39,306 nucleotides of DNA from Planctomycetota bacterium (GTDB taxonomy: Bacteria; Planctomycetota; UBA1135): positions 1 to 39,306 of the forward strand of contig JASMKM010000053.1 in NCBI GenBank assembly GCA_030749235.1, given 5' to 3'. The notes under the pieces were generated by a model. The model searched no databases. It was not told the DNA's origin and was given only the letters and a program-made list of their open reading frames with translations. Both the position numbers and the translations under genes were made by a program. This document shows positions 25,965 through 35,497 of this stretch, one piece after another (the first letter of the stretch is position 1; each line of letters opens with the position of its first letter).

Positions 25965-28067
25965 ATGGCGCGCGGTCTCATCCTCGGTCTGAACCAATAC
26001 ACCCACTCGGCTGCAGCATGTCTGCTCGCCGCCGATGGCAACCTGTTGTTCGCTGGCGAGAAGGAGCGTCTAACGCGCAAGAAGCATGATGGCGGCGATG
26101 TGGCGGTGTTGGTGGAACATGCGCTGGAGAGTGTTGGCGCCACGCTTGATGATGTGGCCTTGGTGGCGGCCAACAATCACCTGTTCCGCATCGATCGCTT
26201 CCATCGCACCCTGAAGTGGGATACGGCCTTGTTTTCATACCAAGAGAGTTATGTGTCGCCGTACAACCTGCTGCCTGGCGTGAAGCGCTTGGAGTTGTCG
26301 CACCACATGGCGCATGCCTGGTCGGTGCTGCCGATGGCGCCGTTTCACGACGGTGTAATCGTGGTGATGGACGGCATGGGCAGCACGCTGCACGAGATGC
26401 GAATGCCCGGCGTGGATTACTACTCCGAGCTGGATCTGCCCGAGGTCGATGCCTTCCGCTCTGTGCCCGAGCGACTGGAACAAGATGGTGTTTCCGACAA
26501 GGCCTTCGGTTGGCGAGAAGGTGAGACCGCCTTCACCTTTCAGGGCACCGACCTCAAGCGCGTGTTCAAGCGTTGGATCGCGGAGCCCACTCCGGCATTG
26601 CTGCACAACTACGGTTTCGAGAATATGGAGTCGCTAGGCGCGGTCTATTCGCGCGCTGCCAGCCACATCTTTGGTGATTGGAATACCTGCGGCAAGGTCA
26701 TGGGCTTGGCACCTTGGGCTTCGAGTTGGGCCAAAGATATGCCACGCAAGGCGGTGATGACTGGTCCACTGGAAACACTGCAAGTCGATCGTGCGCGTCT
26801 GCGCGATGAGCCCGCCCCAAATGCTTGGTCCGACGGCGCCAACCATGCTGCTTACGCGCGCTTCGCTGCCGACGTGCAATCCGATCTGGAAGACGTCGTG
26901 CTGGATTACCTAAAGCGCCTGCGCCAACAGACAGGCGCCAAGAATTTGGCCTTCTGCGGCGGAGTTGCGTTGAACAGCACCTTGAATGGGCGCATCCATC
27001 GCGAAGCTGGTTTTGAGCAGGTGTTCATTCCACCTTATCCAGGTGACCAAGGGTTGGCCGTCGGCTGTGCCTACTTCGGTCTGCAGTGGCTGCAGGAGCA
27101 TGGTGATGGCGATGGTGCTTGTGTTGGTGATCGCACGGCGCCCATGCCCTACTGCGGCCATGCATACAGCGCCGCCGACATCGACGATGCCGTCGACGAA
27201 TACGGACCATGGTTGGAAGAAGCGGACATCCAAGAACTACCGCTACTCGAAGTCGTCGCCGACGCCTTGGCCGATAACCAAGTCGTGGCGTGGTGCAGCG
27301 ATCGCAGTGAGTTCGGCCCGCGTGCGCTGGGTAATCGCAGCATCTTGGCCGATCCGCGCGATGGCGAGAACATTCGTCGCATCAACACCGCGATTAAGAA
27401 ACGTGAAGCCTTCCGCCCCTTCGCACCAACAGTCTTGGCCGATCAAGCCGATGCGTGGTTCGATGGAGTCACGCCGTCGCCATTCATGTCCCTGACGGTG
27501 CCGGTCAAAGCGGACAAGGCTGCGAAGATCCCCGCCGTGGTCCACGTCGACGGCAGCGCACGTATCCAGACCTTAGAGCGCGATGCCCATCCGCGTTACT
27601 ACGCCTTGATCGAAGCCTTCGCCGAACGCAGCGGCGTGCCGATGGTGCTGAACACTTCCTTCAACATCAAGGGCGAACCGATTGTCGAGACGCCACGCGA
27701 AGCGGCTTGGAGTTTCTTGCGCTCGGAATTGGATCTACTGGTCATGGGGTCACGCTTGTTCCGACGCCGTGAGCTGCCTGACCCACTCACCGGCGACGTC
27801 ATCCCGCGCGCGATCCAGAACTTCAGCGCCGAGGTCGTTTCCGACAGTGAAGGCGAGACCATGGCGGTGCGCCTGATGACACGCGGCGAGACCTTCGACA
27901 TCGACCAGCTGGAATTAGGTTTACTCGAGGCAGCCGATGGCACTTCCACCCTTGGCGAGATCGTCGAGTTCTTCCAAGCCGAATGGGACGTGGAGCACGC
28001 CGATGTCATTCGCAAAGTGGATTCGCTGTTCCAGCGTTGCCTGCTAGCGATTGAGCCCAGCGCCTGA
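25965..28067 (+). CDS. NodU/CmcH/TobZ-family carbamoyltransferase
   Basis: LILGLNQYTHSAAACLLAADGNLLFAGEKERLTRKKHDGG...; SEFGPRALGNRSILADPR; REAFRPFAPTVL; MVLNTSFNIKGEPIVETP. Confidence 0.95.
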   Translation: MARGLILGLNQYTHSAAACLLAADGNLLFAGEKERLTRKKHDGGDVAVLVEHALESVGATLDDVALVAANNHLFRIDRFHRTLKWDTALFSYQESYVSPYNLLPGVKRLELSHHMAHAWSVLPMAPFHDGVIVVMDGMGSTLHEMRMPGVDYYSELDLPEVDAFRSVPERLEQDGVSDKAFGWREGETAFTFQGTDLKRVFKRWIAEPTPALLHNYGFENMESLGAVYSRAASHIFGDWNTCGKVMGLAPWASSWAKDMPRKAVMTGPLETLQVDRARLRDEPAPNAWSDGANHAAYARFAADVQSDLEDVVLDYLKRLRQQTGAKNLAFCGGVALNSTLNGRIHREAGFEQVFIPPYPGDQGLAVGCAYFGLQWLQEHGDGDGACVGDRTAPMPYCGHAYSAADIDDAVDEYGPWLEEADIQELPLLEVVADALADNQVVAWCSDRSEFGPRALGNRSILADPRDGENIRRINTAIKKREAFRPFAPTVLADQADAWFDGVTPSPFMSLTVPVKADKAAKIPAVVHVDGSARIQTLERDAHPRYYALIEAFAERSGVPMVLNTSFNIKGEPIVETPREAAWSFLRSELDLLVMGSRLFRRRELPDPLTGDVIPRAIQNFSAEVVSDSEGETMAVRLMTRGETFDIDQLELGLLEAADGTSTLGEIVEFFQAEWDVEHADVIRKVDSLFQRCLLAIEPSA

Positions 28068-28130
28068 GCCAATCTCCGCCCTTAAGCATCGACCAGGCCG
28101 CCCAATAGACAGGTAGAATGTGGCCTCTTA

Positions 28131-28142
28131 TCTCCTAGGAGA
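28131..28142 (+). promoter_or_regulatory. Perfect 12-bp palindrome TCTCCTAGGAGA overlapping the SD of the Nfu gene
   Basis: Read directly; AGGAGA lies 6 nt before ATG 28148. Confidence 0.35.
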
Positions 28143-28147
28143 CCACC

Positions 28148-28744
28148 ATGCCTGAAGCACCGCAGATTCACATCACCGCCGAGCCGCAAACGATTCCGAC
28201 GAACTGTCTGTTCCGGGTCGACCGCACCCTTTTCGATAGCCTGATCTACGTCAGTGACCCGGAATGGGCCAAGGAATGGGTGCCACTGGCCGCCCACCTG
28301 TTCGAGAACGTTGAAGGAGTACGCGGCGTCAAGATCCAGGGCTCCGAGGTCCTGGTCACCATGGCCAATACCCCCGAGGATTGGCGTATGCCGGCTCGTT
28401 CTTCGGGTGCAGCAATCCGCACCTTCCTCGAAGGCGACGTCGATTCCGTCAAAGGCGGTGCCACCGAGGCCCTCCAAGGCGACGATCTGCTGCGTCAGCA
28501 GGCGCAGAAGGTGATCGACGACACCCTCAACCCGGGCTTGGCCTCGCACGGCGGTTACGTCGAGATCATGGCTAGCGATGGCCCGAACCTGTACATCAGC
28601 ATGGGTGGTGGTTGCCAGGGTTGCGGTTCCGCAGCCATGACCATGAAGCAGGGTGTGGAAGTCGCGATCCGCAACGAAGTGCCGGGCATCGAAGGAATCT
28701 ACGATTCCACCGACCACGCCGCCGGCACCAATCCATTCATGTAA
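28148..28744 (+). CDS. NifU/Nfu-type Fe-S cluster scaffold protein
   Basis: Nfu N-terminal-like domain plus C-terminal NifU domain GGGCQGCGSAAMTMKQGVEVAI with CxxC. Confidence 0.9.
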   Translation: MPEAPQIHITAEPQTIPTNCLFRVDRTLFDSLIYVSDPEWAKEWVPLAAHLFENVEGVRGVKIQGSEVLVTMANTPEDWRMPARSSGAAIRTFLEGDVDSVKGGATEALQGDDLLRQQAQKVIDDTLNPGLASHGGYVEIMASDGPNLYISMGGGCQGCGSAAMTMKQGVEVAIRNEVPGIEGIYDSTDHAAGTNPFM

Positions 28745-28767
28745 GCACGTCGGCTTCGCCGCGAAAG

Positions 28768-31020
28768 CTACTTGGTCTCCACCACCGTTTCGGATTGCGG
28801 CAGGTCGACACTGACTTCCGCACTCCACATGCCGTTACGGTCGCCGCGCTCCTTCAGGGTCTTGCGCAACATTTGCAAGTTCGGTTGCACTTGACCGCGG
28901 AACAGTTCCTTACCCTCGAACAGCACGACCACATCCTCGGCGAAGTCGACCATCGTCTCGTCCATGCGAATGGTCAATCGCGTGACGTCCTTGACCGCGG
29001 TAATCTCGAACCGCTGCCCGGCATGTTCCACCACCACGCGGCTGCGTGCCTTCGGAGTGTCGACCTTCAACCAGTAGAAACGTTCATGGGTCACGTCGTC
29101 CTGTAGCCAGACAATCCTGTCGGGACGCAACTCGCGCGTGAACTCGGCCATCCACGGCACCGCAACGGCGTCGTCGCGATCCATCCAATGCCCCTTGCCT
29201 TCGTGCAGCTTGACCCAGTGGATGTAGCCGACCGGATCCGCTTCCTGCAGGGCAGCGAGCTTGACATTCCATTCGGCGGCGATTTTATTTCGGTCGTAGG
29301 CGTCATCGTTGGCCCCCATGTGCAGGGCGAAGGGTAGGTTGCGTAAGCCATCGGGCTTGGTCTCGTTGGGGTGTCCTGCCATCATCGCCGCGGCGGCAAA
29401 ACGGTCGGCCATGCGTGGTGCCAACTGATAGACACCATCGCCTCCGGCGGAGTAGCCCATGAGATAGACGCGATCGGGGTTGACGCCTTCAAAGACCACC
29501 ATGTTTTCGATCAAGCGGTCGAAGAGTGGATCGATATGCGCCTGATGCCATAGATTCCAGGTGTCTGTGGCGGCGCGCGGAGCTACGTAGACGCCTTCGG
29601 CCGGCTTGTAGAGGCGCTTCTGATTCTCCCACTGCTGGTCGTTGACATGCTTCGGTGCGCCACCGCCACCATGCATGGAGATGTACAGGCTGCGCCCACC
29701 TTTGGGCTTGTCGCCAAAGACCTTGTAGGCGAAGGGCATCTTCTTGTCGCCAACGACTAGCTCCTTGGCCTGCATCTCAGCGGCACGCTCGCTGCGGATG
29801 CGGTTGACATGTTCCTGCCAGATCAGGTCGCTCGGCGTAAAGAGCTGGAAACTCGGGCCGTCCTTCAGCAACTGAAGTTCCAGCAAGGAACCATTCGCCG
29901 GCGCAGGAATGGTCAACTCCAAGCTACGCTTGGCCTTGTCCTCCACGGCTGCTGCTTCAAGTCGAATCTGCATGCCCGCCTCAAGCTGCAAGATCAAGTG
30001 ATCATTGGCATCGAAGCTCTCATCCCGAGTCTCACCACCAGCAAGGAAGTCACCCTCTCCGTTGGTTGCGTTCACATTCATGCAGATTCGTTCGCCTTGG
30101 GCGTCCACCGCCCGAACCCGCAGATAGACTAGGCCAGGATCCGTCATTTCCTGTTTGGCATAACGACCGGTGACGTTCACTGCATAGACCGTGTCGGCGT
30201 CGGGCTTCCATACCATCGGCAGACGAGTATCGGTCTTCTTGTAACTCACAGCGTAAATAGCACGCTCACGATCGCCGGCCAAGGCCTTCGATGCGCGATC
30301 GGTGAACCAAGCCTTATTCAGGTCCATGCCGGTGGGTTCGGCGGCGCCGGTGAAGTGCCAACCCTGATCCCAAATCTCCACCCACGAGTGGTTACCACTG
30401 CCGTCGGCCCATAGCGGCGTGCCGACGAAACGCGCAGGCACACCGACGGCACGGCAAGCGTCGATTAACAACACCGACAGGCCGGTACACGAGGCCATAC
30501 CAGCCTCGATCGATTCATAAGGACTCTGATCGGCCTTTGGACGCTTGGTCGAGTAGATTACCCCTACCGCCGGGAAAACCTTGTTGTTGAGAATTGCCGC
30601 TGCTTCACTGGGCGTCTTGGCTTCCGCCACCCATGACCCGAACTTCTCGTAGAAATCCTTGCGCCAGCGATCGCGACGCTCATTGATATTGGCGTAAGGC
30701 AGAATCTCGTTGAAGAAGATCTCCTCGCTCACGGCATCATGCCAAGGTGCACCCTGCCACGCCTTATAGGCATACTCCACGTTCTCGACCACAAGCTCCA
30801 CACTGATCTTCTCGCGGTCCTCCGGTGGCATATGCTCGAGTAGGAATTCCAGTCCAGGGCGAAAAGCCGCGTCAATCGATTCCAAGGCGGCCCGCCAGCG
30901 ATCCGTTGAGGTGGCGGGAGGCGCGACCGCAGTGTCCTGGATGGGAAGGAAAGCAAGGATAAGGGCTGCCAACATGATCAAAGTGCATCCTAGCGCCTCG
31001 TTCAACCAGCACTGCTTCAT
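28768..31020 (-). CDS. Transglutaminase-like / alpha-beta hydrolase fusion protein, secreted
   Basis: TGase-core-like ASCTGLSVLLIDACRAVGVPARFVGTP...GNHSWVEIW, then esterase-like GYSAGG and EGKGHWMD; N-terminal signal segment. Confidence 0.8.
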   Translation of the reverse strand: MKQCWLNEALGCTLIMLAALILAFLPIQDTAVAPPATSTDRWRAALESIDAAFRPGLEFLLEHMPPEDREKISVELVVENVEYAYKAWQGAPWHDAVSEEIFFNEILPYANINERRDRWRKDFYEKFGSWVAEAKTPSEAAAILNNKVFPAVGVIYSTKRPKADQSPYESIEAGMASCTGLSVLLIDACRAVGVPARFVGTPLWADGSGNHSWVEIWDQGWHFTGAAEPTGMDLNKAWFTDRASKALAGDRERAIYAVSYKKTDTRLPMVWKPDADTVYAVNVTGRYAKQEMTDPGLVYLRVRAVDAQGERICMNVNATNGEGDFLAGGETRDESFDANDHLILQLEAGMQIRLEAAAVEDKAKRSLELTIPAPANGSLLELQLLKDGPSFQLFTPSDLIWQEHVNRIRSERAAEMQAKELVVGDKKMPFAYKVFGDKPKGGRSLYISMHGGGGAPKHVNDQQWENQKRLYKPAEGVYVAPRAATDTWNLWHQAHIDPLFDRLIENMVVFEGVNPDRVYLMGYSAGGDGVYQLAPRMADRFAAAAMMAGHPNETKPDGLRNLPFALHMGANDDAYDRNKIAAEWNVKLAALQEADPVGYIHWVKLHEGKGHWMDRDDAVAVPWMAEFTRELRPDRIVWLQDDVTHERFYWLKVDTPKARSRVVVEHAGQRFEITAVKDVTRLTIRMDETMVDFAEDVVVLFEGKELFRGQVQPNLQMLRKTLKERGDRNGMWSAEVSVDLPQSETVVETK

Positions 31021-31307
31021 GCCATCGGGTTACCTGCTCAATCAACTGGCTATCGATGCGCACGCACGGCAGGAGGTGGCCGATCTGAAGCGGCAAAGCC
31101 TGCGAGGATCCGAATAACTGCCGATTTTGTGTTTAATATAGGTGCAGGCATCAGGTCGAAGGCGACACTGAGTGGCTGGACAACGGCGAAATTTGGCACG
31201 GCGATGCTTCTCCAGAAATTCATCATCCAACCGTCGAATCCGCGCCTGGAGTCTTTCTGGCAAGCCAACAGCTAGCCGCAGGGCTTGAATGGCTACAATG
31301 TTTGCCC

Positions 31308-31332
31308 AGAGCCCCTTAAGTGGCTCTGTTTT
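31308..31332 (+). terminator. Hairpin AGAGCC-CCTTAAGT-GGCTCT followed by GTTTT upstream of korA-like start; candidate attenuator
   Basis: Inverted repeat read from sequence, 6-bp stem, short T-run. Confidence 0.35.
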
Positions 31333-31348
31333 GCCCTGCGGCGCAACG

Positions 31349-33199
31349 ATGGCACCATCCCAACAAGAAAATCCACTGCAACAAGTCGACGAGGTCGTCA
31401 TCCGTTTTGCGGGCGACTCCGGCGACGGCATGCAGCTGACCGGTAGTCAATTCACCGACACCTCCGCCCTGCTGGGCAACGATCTCGCCACCTTCCCCGA
31501 CTACCCGGCCGAGATCCGCGCTCCTATCGGAACCTTGTTTGGGGTGTCTGGCTACCAGGTGCGTTTCGCATCGAAGGATATCCATACGCCAGGCGACCAG
31601 CCCGACGTATTGGTGGCGATGAACCCTGCCGCCTTAAAGGTCAACATCGGTGACCTCAAGGAAGGAGGCTTACTCATCGTCAACACCGGAAACTTCGGCG
31701 CGCGCGATTTGGCCAAGGCGCACTACGAGGAGAATCCACTCGATGATCCACGTTTGGATCAGGATTATCAGTTGGTGGCGATCGACCTGAATACTGCCAC
31801 CCTGAAGGCGGTTGAAAGCACCGGCTTGAGCAACAAGGATGCCTTACGCTGCAAGAACCTGTTGGCGCTCGGCATGCTCTACCACGCCTACTCACGTCCG
31901 CTAGAGCACACCGAGAAATGGTTGGCTTCCAAGTTCGGTAAGAAGCCGCAGATCCTCGAGGCGAACATCTTGGCCCTACGCGCGGGCGCCAACATCGCCG
32001 AGAACTCCGAACTGTTCAAAACTGTCTACCAAGTCGACGCTGCGCCATTGCCGAAGGGCACCTATCGCAACATCGGCGGCAACCAAGCGTTGGCCATGGG
32101 ATTGGTCGCCGGTTGCAAGCTGGCTGGCCTGCCTTTGTTTTACGGTTCCTACCCAATCACGCCAGCGTCGGACGTGTTGCATGCCTTGGCACGCTATAAG
32201 AACTACGGCGTGACCACCTTCCAGGCCGAAGACGAGATTGCCGCGGTGTGCGCATCGATTGGTGCCAGCTATACCGGTTCAGTGGGCATCACCGGCACTT
32301 CCGGCCCGGGCCTGGCTTTGAAGGCCGAGGCCATGGGCTTGGCGGTGATGGTGGAATTGCCGCTGGTGGTCGTCAATGTGCAGCGCGCCGGTCCAAGCAC
32401 CGGGCTGCCGACCAAGACGGAACAAGCCGACCTGCTGCAGAGCATCTTCGGGCGCAACTCCGAATCGCCGATGCCCGTAGTCGCCACCGCGTCGCCAGCC
32501 GATTGCTTCGCCGCGGCGCTGGAAGCGGTGCGCATCGCCGTGACCCACATGACTCCGGTGGTGGTGTTGTCGGATGGTTATATCGGCAACGGCTCCGAAC
32601 CCTTCCTGGTACCGAATGCCGATTCGCTGAAGCCTTTCCCAGTCAAGTTCCAACAGGCGGCCGATGATTTCCAGCCCTATGCACGCAACCCAGAAACGCT
32701 GGCGCGCCCATGGGCAATCCCTGGCACGCCCGGCTTGGAGCACCGTGTCGGCGGCTTGGAGAAGGCCGACTTGACCGGCAACGTCTCCTACGCCCCCGAG
32801 AACCACGAAAAGATGGTCAAACTGCGCGAGGAGAAGGTGCGTCGCATAGCTGACAGCTACGAACCTCTTCAGGTCTTCGGTCCGGAACAGGGCGACGTAT
32901 TGGTACTCGGTTGGGGCTCCACCTATGGCGCGATTCGCGGTGCCGTGAATCGTTGCCACGAGAGTGGGCAATCCGTCGCGCAACTTCATCTGCGCAACGT
33001 CTGGCCTCTACCGAAGGACTTGGGCAGCGTGGTGAAGCGCTACAAGAAAGTGTTGATTCCAGAGCTGAACCGCGGCCAACTGTGCCGCCTGGTGCGTTCG
33101 GAGCTGTTAATCGACGCAATCTCCCTGCCCAAGGTCCAGGGCAAACCTTTCATGGCCACCGAGTTGGTGCGTCACATCGAACAACTGCTTGCCGATTAG
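31349..33199 (+). CDS. korA: 2-oxoacid:acceptor (ferredoxin) oxidoreductase alpha subunit with fused gamma domain
   Basis: VIRFAGDSGDGMQLTGSQF gamma-domain start; GNQALAMGLVAG...YGSYPITPASDVLH alpha domain; STGLPTKTEQADLLQ. ATG 31349 favoured over 31289. Confidence 0.9.
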   Translation: MAPSQQENPLQQVDEVVIRFAGDSGDGMQLTGSQFTDTSALLGNDLATFPDYPAEIRAPIGTLFGVSGYQVRFASKDIHTPGDQPDVLVAMNPAALKVNIGDLKEGGLLIVNTGNFGARDLAKAHYEENPLDDPRLDQDYQLVAIDLNTATLKAVESTGLSNKDALRCKNLLALGMLYHAYSRPLEHTEKWLASKFGKKPQILEANILALRAGANIAENSELFKTVYQVDAAPLPKGTYRNIGGNQALAMGLVAGCKLAGLPLFYGSYPITPASDVLHALARYKNYGVTTFQAEDEIAAVCASIGASYTGSVGITGTSGPGLALKAEAMGLAVMVELPLVVVNVQRAGPSTGLPTKTEQADLLQSIFGRNSESPMPVVATASPADCFAAALEAVRIAVTHMTPVVVLSDGYIGNGSEPFLVPNADSLKPFPVKFQQAADDFQPYARNPETLARPWAIPGTPGLEHRVGGLEKADLTGNVSYAPENHEKMVKLREEKVRRIADSYEPLQVFGPEQGDVLVLGWGSTYGAIRGAVNRCHESGQSVAQLHLRNVWPLPKDLGSVVKRYKKVLIPELNRGQLCRLVRSELLIDAISLPKVQGKPFMATELVRHIEQLLAD

Positions 33200-33209
33200 G
33201 CGCGGAATC

Positions 33210-34211
33210 ATGACTACGGAAACTCCTACCTACAAGAAGAAGGACTTCGTCTCGGACCAGGAGGTGCGTTGGTGCCCAGGTTGCGGTGACTACGCGATCC
33301 TCAACGGCGTACAACAGGCCTTCGCTTCCTTCGGCGTGCCCAAGGAGAAGTTCGCTGTGGTCTCGGGCATCGGCTGTTCCAGCCGTTTCCCCTACTACAT
33401 GAACACCTTCGGCTTCCACTCGATTCATGGCCGTGCGCCGGCGATTGCATCGGGAATCAAAATCGCCAATCCCGACCTGCATGTGTGGGTAATTACTGGT
33501 GACGGCGACGCACTTTCCATCGGCGGCAATCACCTGATTCACGCCATGCGTCGCAACATAGACATCAAGGTGTTGCTGTTCAACAACCGGATCTACGGCC
33601 TGACCAAGGGACAGTATTCTCCGACCACAGTGCCAGGCAAGAACACGCCGTCATCGCCTTATGGTTCGCTCGATGAGCCCTTCAACCCTATTTCCCTGGC
33701 ACTGGGTGCTGGCGCGAGCTTCGTCGCCCGCACGGTAGATACGCAGATCAAGCATTTGAAGGATGTCGTCGCCGCAGCCCACGAGCACAAGGGCTTCGCT
33801 TTCGTCGAGATCCTGCAGAACTGTGTGATTTTTAACGACGGCGCCTTTGGTCACGTCACTGACAAGGAGGTACGCGACGATCGGCAGGTCGACCTGCGCG
33901 ATGGCCAGCCGATGTTGTTCGGCAAGGAGAAGGACAAGGGTCTGCGCTTCACTTCGAAAAGCCTGGAGATCTGCAGCCCAGAGGAAGCCGATACCTGGCA
34001 GGCTGACGGCCCCACCGGCGCCAACGCCTTCCGTATCTGTCAGGCTTGTGAAAACGGTGAGATCCCGGTGCCGATTGGCATCCTGCGGCAGGTCGAACGC
34101 CCGGTGCTGGATGAGACAATCACCAAGCAGGTCAGTAGCGTGACCGAATCGCTTGGCGAAGGCACGCTTGAAGGCCTACTGTCCTCCGGCGACACCTGGG
34201 ACGTTTCCTGA
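33210..34211 (+). CDS. korB: 2-oxoacid:ferredoxin oxidoreductase beta subunit
   Basis: WCPGCGDYAILNGVQQAF, SGIGCSSRFPYYMNTFGFHSIHGRAPAIASG, ThDP motif GDGDALSIGGNH...NNRIYGLTKGQ. Confidence 0.95.
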   Translation: MTTETPTYKKKDFVSDQEVRWCPGCGDYAILNGVQQAFASFGVPKEKFAVVSGIGCSSRFPYYMNTFGFHSIHGRAPAIASGIKIANPDLHVWVITGDGDALSIGGNHLIHAMRRNIDIKVLLFNNRIYGLTKGQYSPTTVPGKNTPSSPYGSLDEPFNPISLALGAGASFVARTVDTQIKHLKDVVAAAHEHKGFAFVEILQNCVIFNDGAFGHVTDKEVRDDRQVDLRDGQPMLFGKEKDKGLRFTSKSLEICSPEEADTWQADGPTGANAFRICQACENGEIPVPIGILRQVERPVLDETITKQVSSVTESLGEGTLEGLLSSGDTWDVS

Positions 34212-34213
34212 GG

Positions 34214-35194
34214 TCAGACCTTCCCATTCCTGGCGAATGCAGCATCGATCAACAACCGTGTAAAGCCTACGTGACCAGCTGGATCGAGCTGTAGGATAAA
34301 ATCCGCGCTACCGGCGGCATCCAACGGATAATAGATGCCGCAGTTGGCGTTGATCTCGAGCATATAAGGGGTGCCGTCCTTGGCGAGGCGGATATCGCAT
34401 CGACCGAAGCCGACTCCGTTGAGACCACGAAACAGCGCAGCCGACTCGCGGCGGAGGCGCTCAGCAAGAATCGGGTCCTTCACCACCACGGCCTTCAATC
34501 CCTTGAAGTGCTCCTCATCCCACTTCAAGGCCTCGTGTTTGAATGCGTGGCCGTCGGGGAACTCATATTGAACCGGCGTGAAGGCAATCGGATGCTCTGG
34601 GGCTTGTGGGTTCTCCGCCACCAACACCGTGCACTCATCGCCTTCGATGTACTCCTCCACCAAGGCCGCACCATGCTTCGCCACAATCTTGTTCACTTGG
34701 CGCAGCAGACCAGCTTCACTGACAACCTTCGAATGGCGACTGATGTCCACGCTGGCATAACTGCTGTAGTGCTTAACGAACATCGGGAAGTTCAACTCCT
34801 TCAAGGCCTTCTCGAAGGTCTCGTCATCGCTAACGCGCACCGACGCCGGCGTATGGATACCAAGTTCCTTGCAGACCTGCTTGATCTTCTCGCGCGAAGG
34901 CTCCCAAAACTCTGGGTTGGCGCCTGTGTAAGGAAGGCCAAGGCGGTCTAAGGTCTCGACGACCTCCACGCCAGGGTTATCGTCTTCGCTCGCGCAACCA
35001 TCACAGAGGTTGAAGAAGAGGTCGAATCCAATCTCCGCTGCACGTTCCACTTCGGTGACCGATGTCTCCTTGTCGTCGACACAAATCACCGTCCACTCCG
35101 CCTCGGGGAAATACGGGCGTGGATCACAACGCCAATCCTCCGCGGGGAAGTCGGGGCTATCGATGTCCTGGTTCGTCAGCAAGCAGATGCGCAC
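34214..35194 (-). CDS. ATP-grasp protein, D-alanine-D-alanine ligase-like
   Basis: FPMFVKHYSSYASVDISRHSKVVSEAGL, VEEYIEGDECTVLV, FGRCDIRLAKDGTPYMLEINANCG. Confidence 0.85.
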   Translation of the reverse strand: MRICLLTNQDIDSPDFPAEDWRCDPRPYFPEAEWTVICVDDKETSVTEVERAAEIGFDLFFNLCDGCASEDDNPGVEVVETLDRLGLPYTGANPEFWEPSREKIKQVCKELGIHTPASVRVSDDETFEKALKELNFPMFVKHYSSYASVDISRHSKVVSEAGLLRQVNKIVAKHGAALVEEYIEGDECTVLVAENPQAPEHPIAFTPVQYEFPDGHAFKHEALKWDEEHFKGLKAVVVKDPILAERLRRESAALFRGLNGVGFGRCDIRLAKDGTPYMLEINANCGIYYPLDAAGSADFILQLDPAGHVGFTRLLIDAAFARNGKV

Positions 35195-35497
35195 CTTCGC
35201 ATTTTAGCAATGACGACTTCCAACGAGCAACCGACAGATGCATGCCAATAATCAAATGGACTGTTGAACGTCGTACTTCTGTTGCAGCAGAATGGGTGTC
35301 AGCAAGGACAGAACTTGTCCGGACCGACTTTATATTTCATACCCTAGACTCGCATCCTTGTGTCTCGGTTAATCCATCGCTAATGTGTCCAGCCGCGGTG
35401 GCCGCCTCTGCTTGTCCGAACAAAACCGACTCGATTTCGACGCGAAAGCTCCTAGAGGCTAAACTATGGATTCGGCGCGCCGCCGCCCACCTCGCTT

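Noticed and set aside
28082-28828. 248-aa minus-strand ORF covering the Nfu gene
   Set aside because: Antisense shadow of a gene with unambiguous NifU CxxC domain.
31190-31260. tRNA-like T-loop (GTCGAATCC) in the korA leader
   Set aside because: No matching acceptor, D-arm or anticodon arm could be assembled around it.
31042-31431. 129-aa minus-strand ORF in the korA leader
   Set aside because: No motif, overlaps the korA start and candidate leader structures; not supported as coding.
35290-35440. Repeated CTTGTCCG words upstream of the AceE-like gene
   Set aside because: Short direct repeat (8 nt) with long spacing; not distinguishable from chance without genome-wide motif counts.
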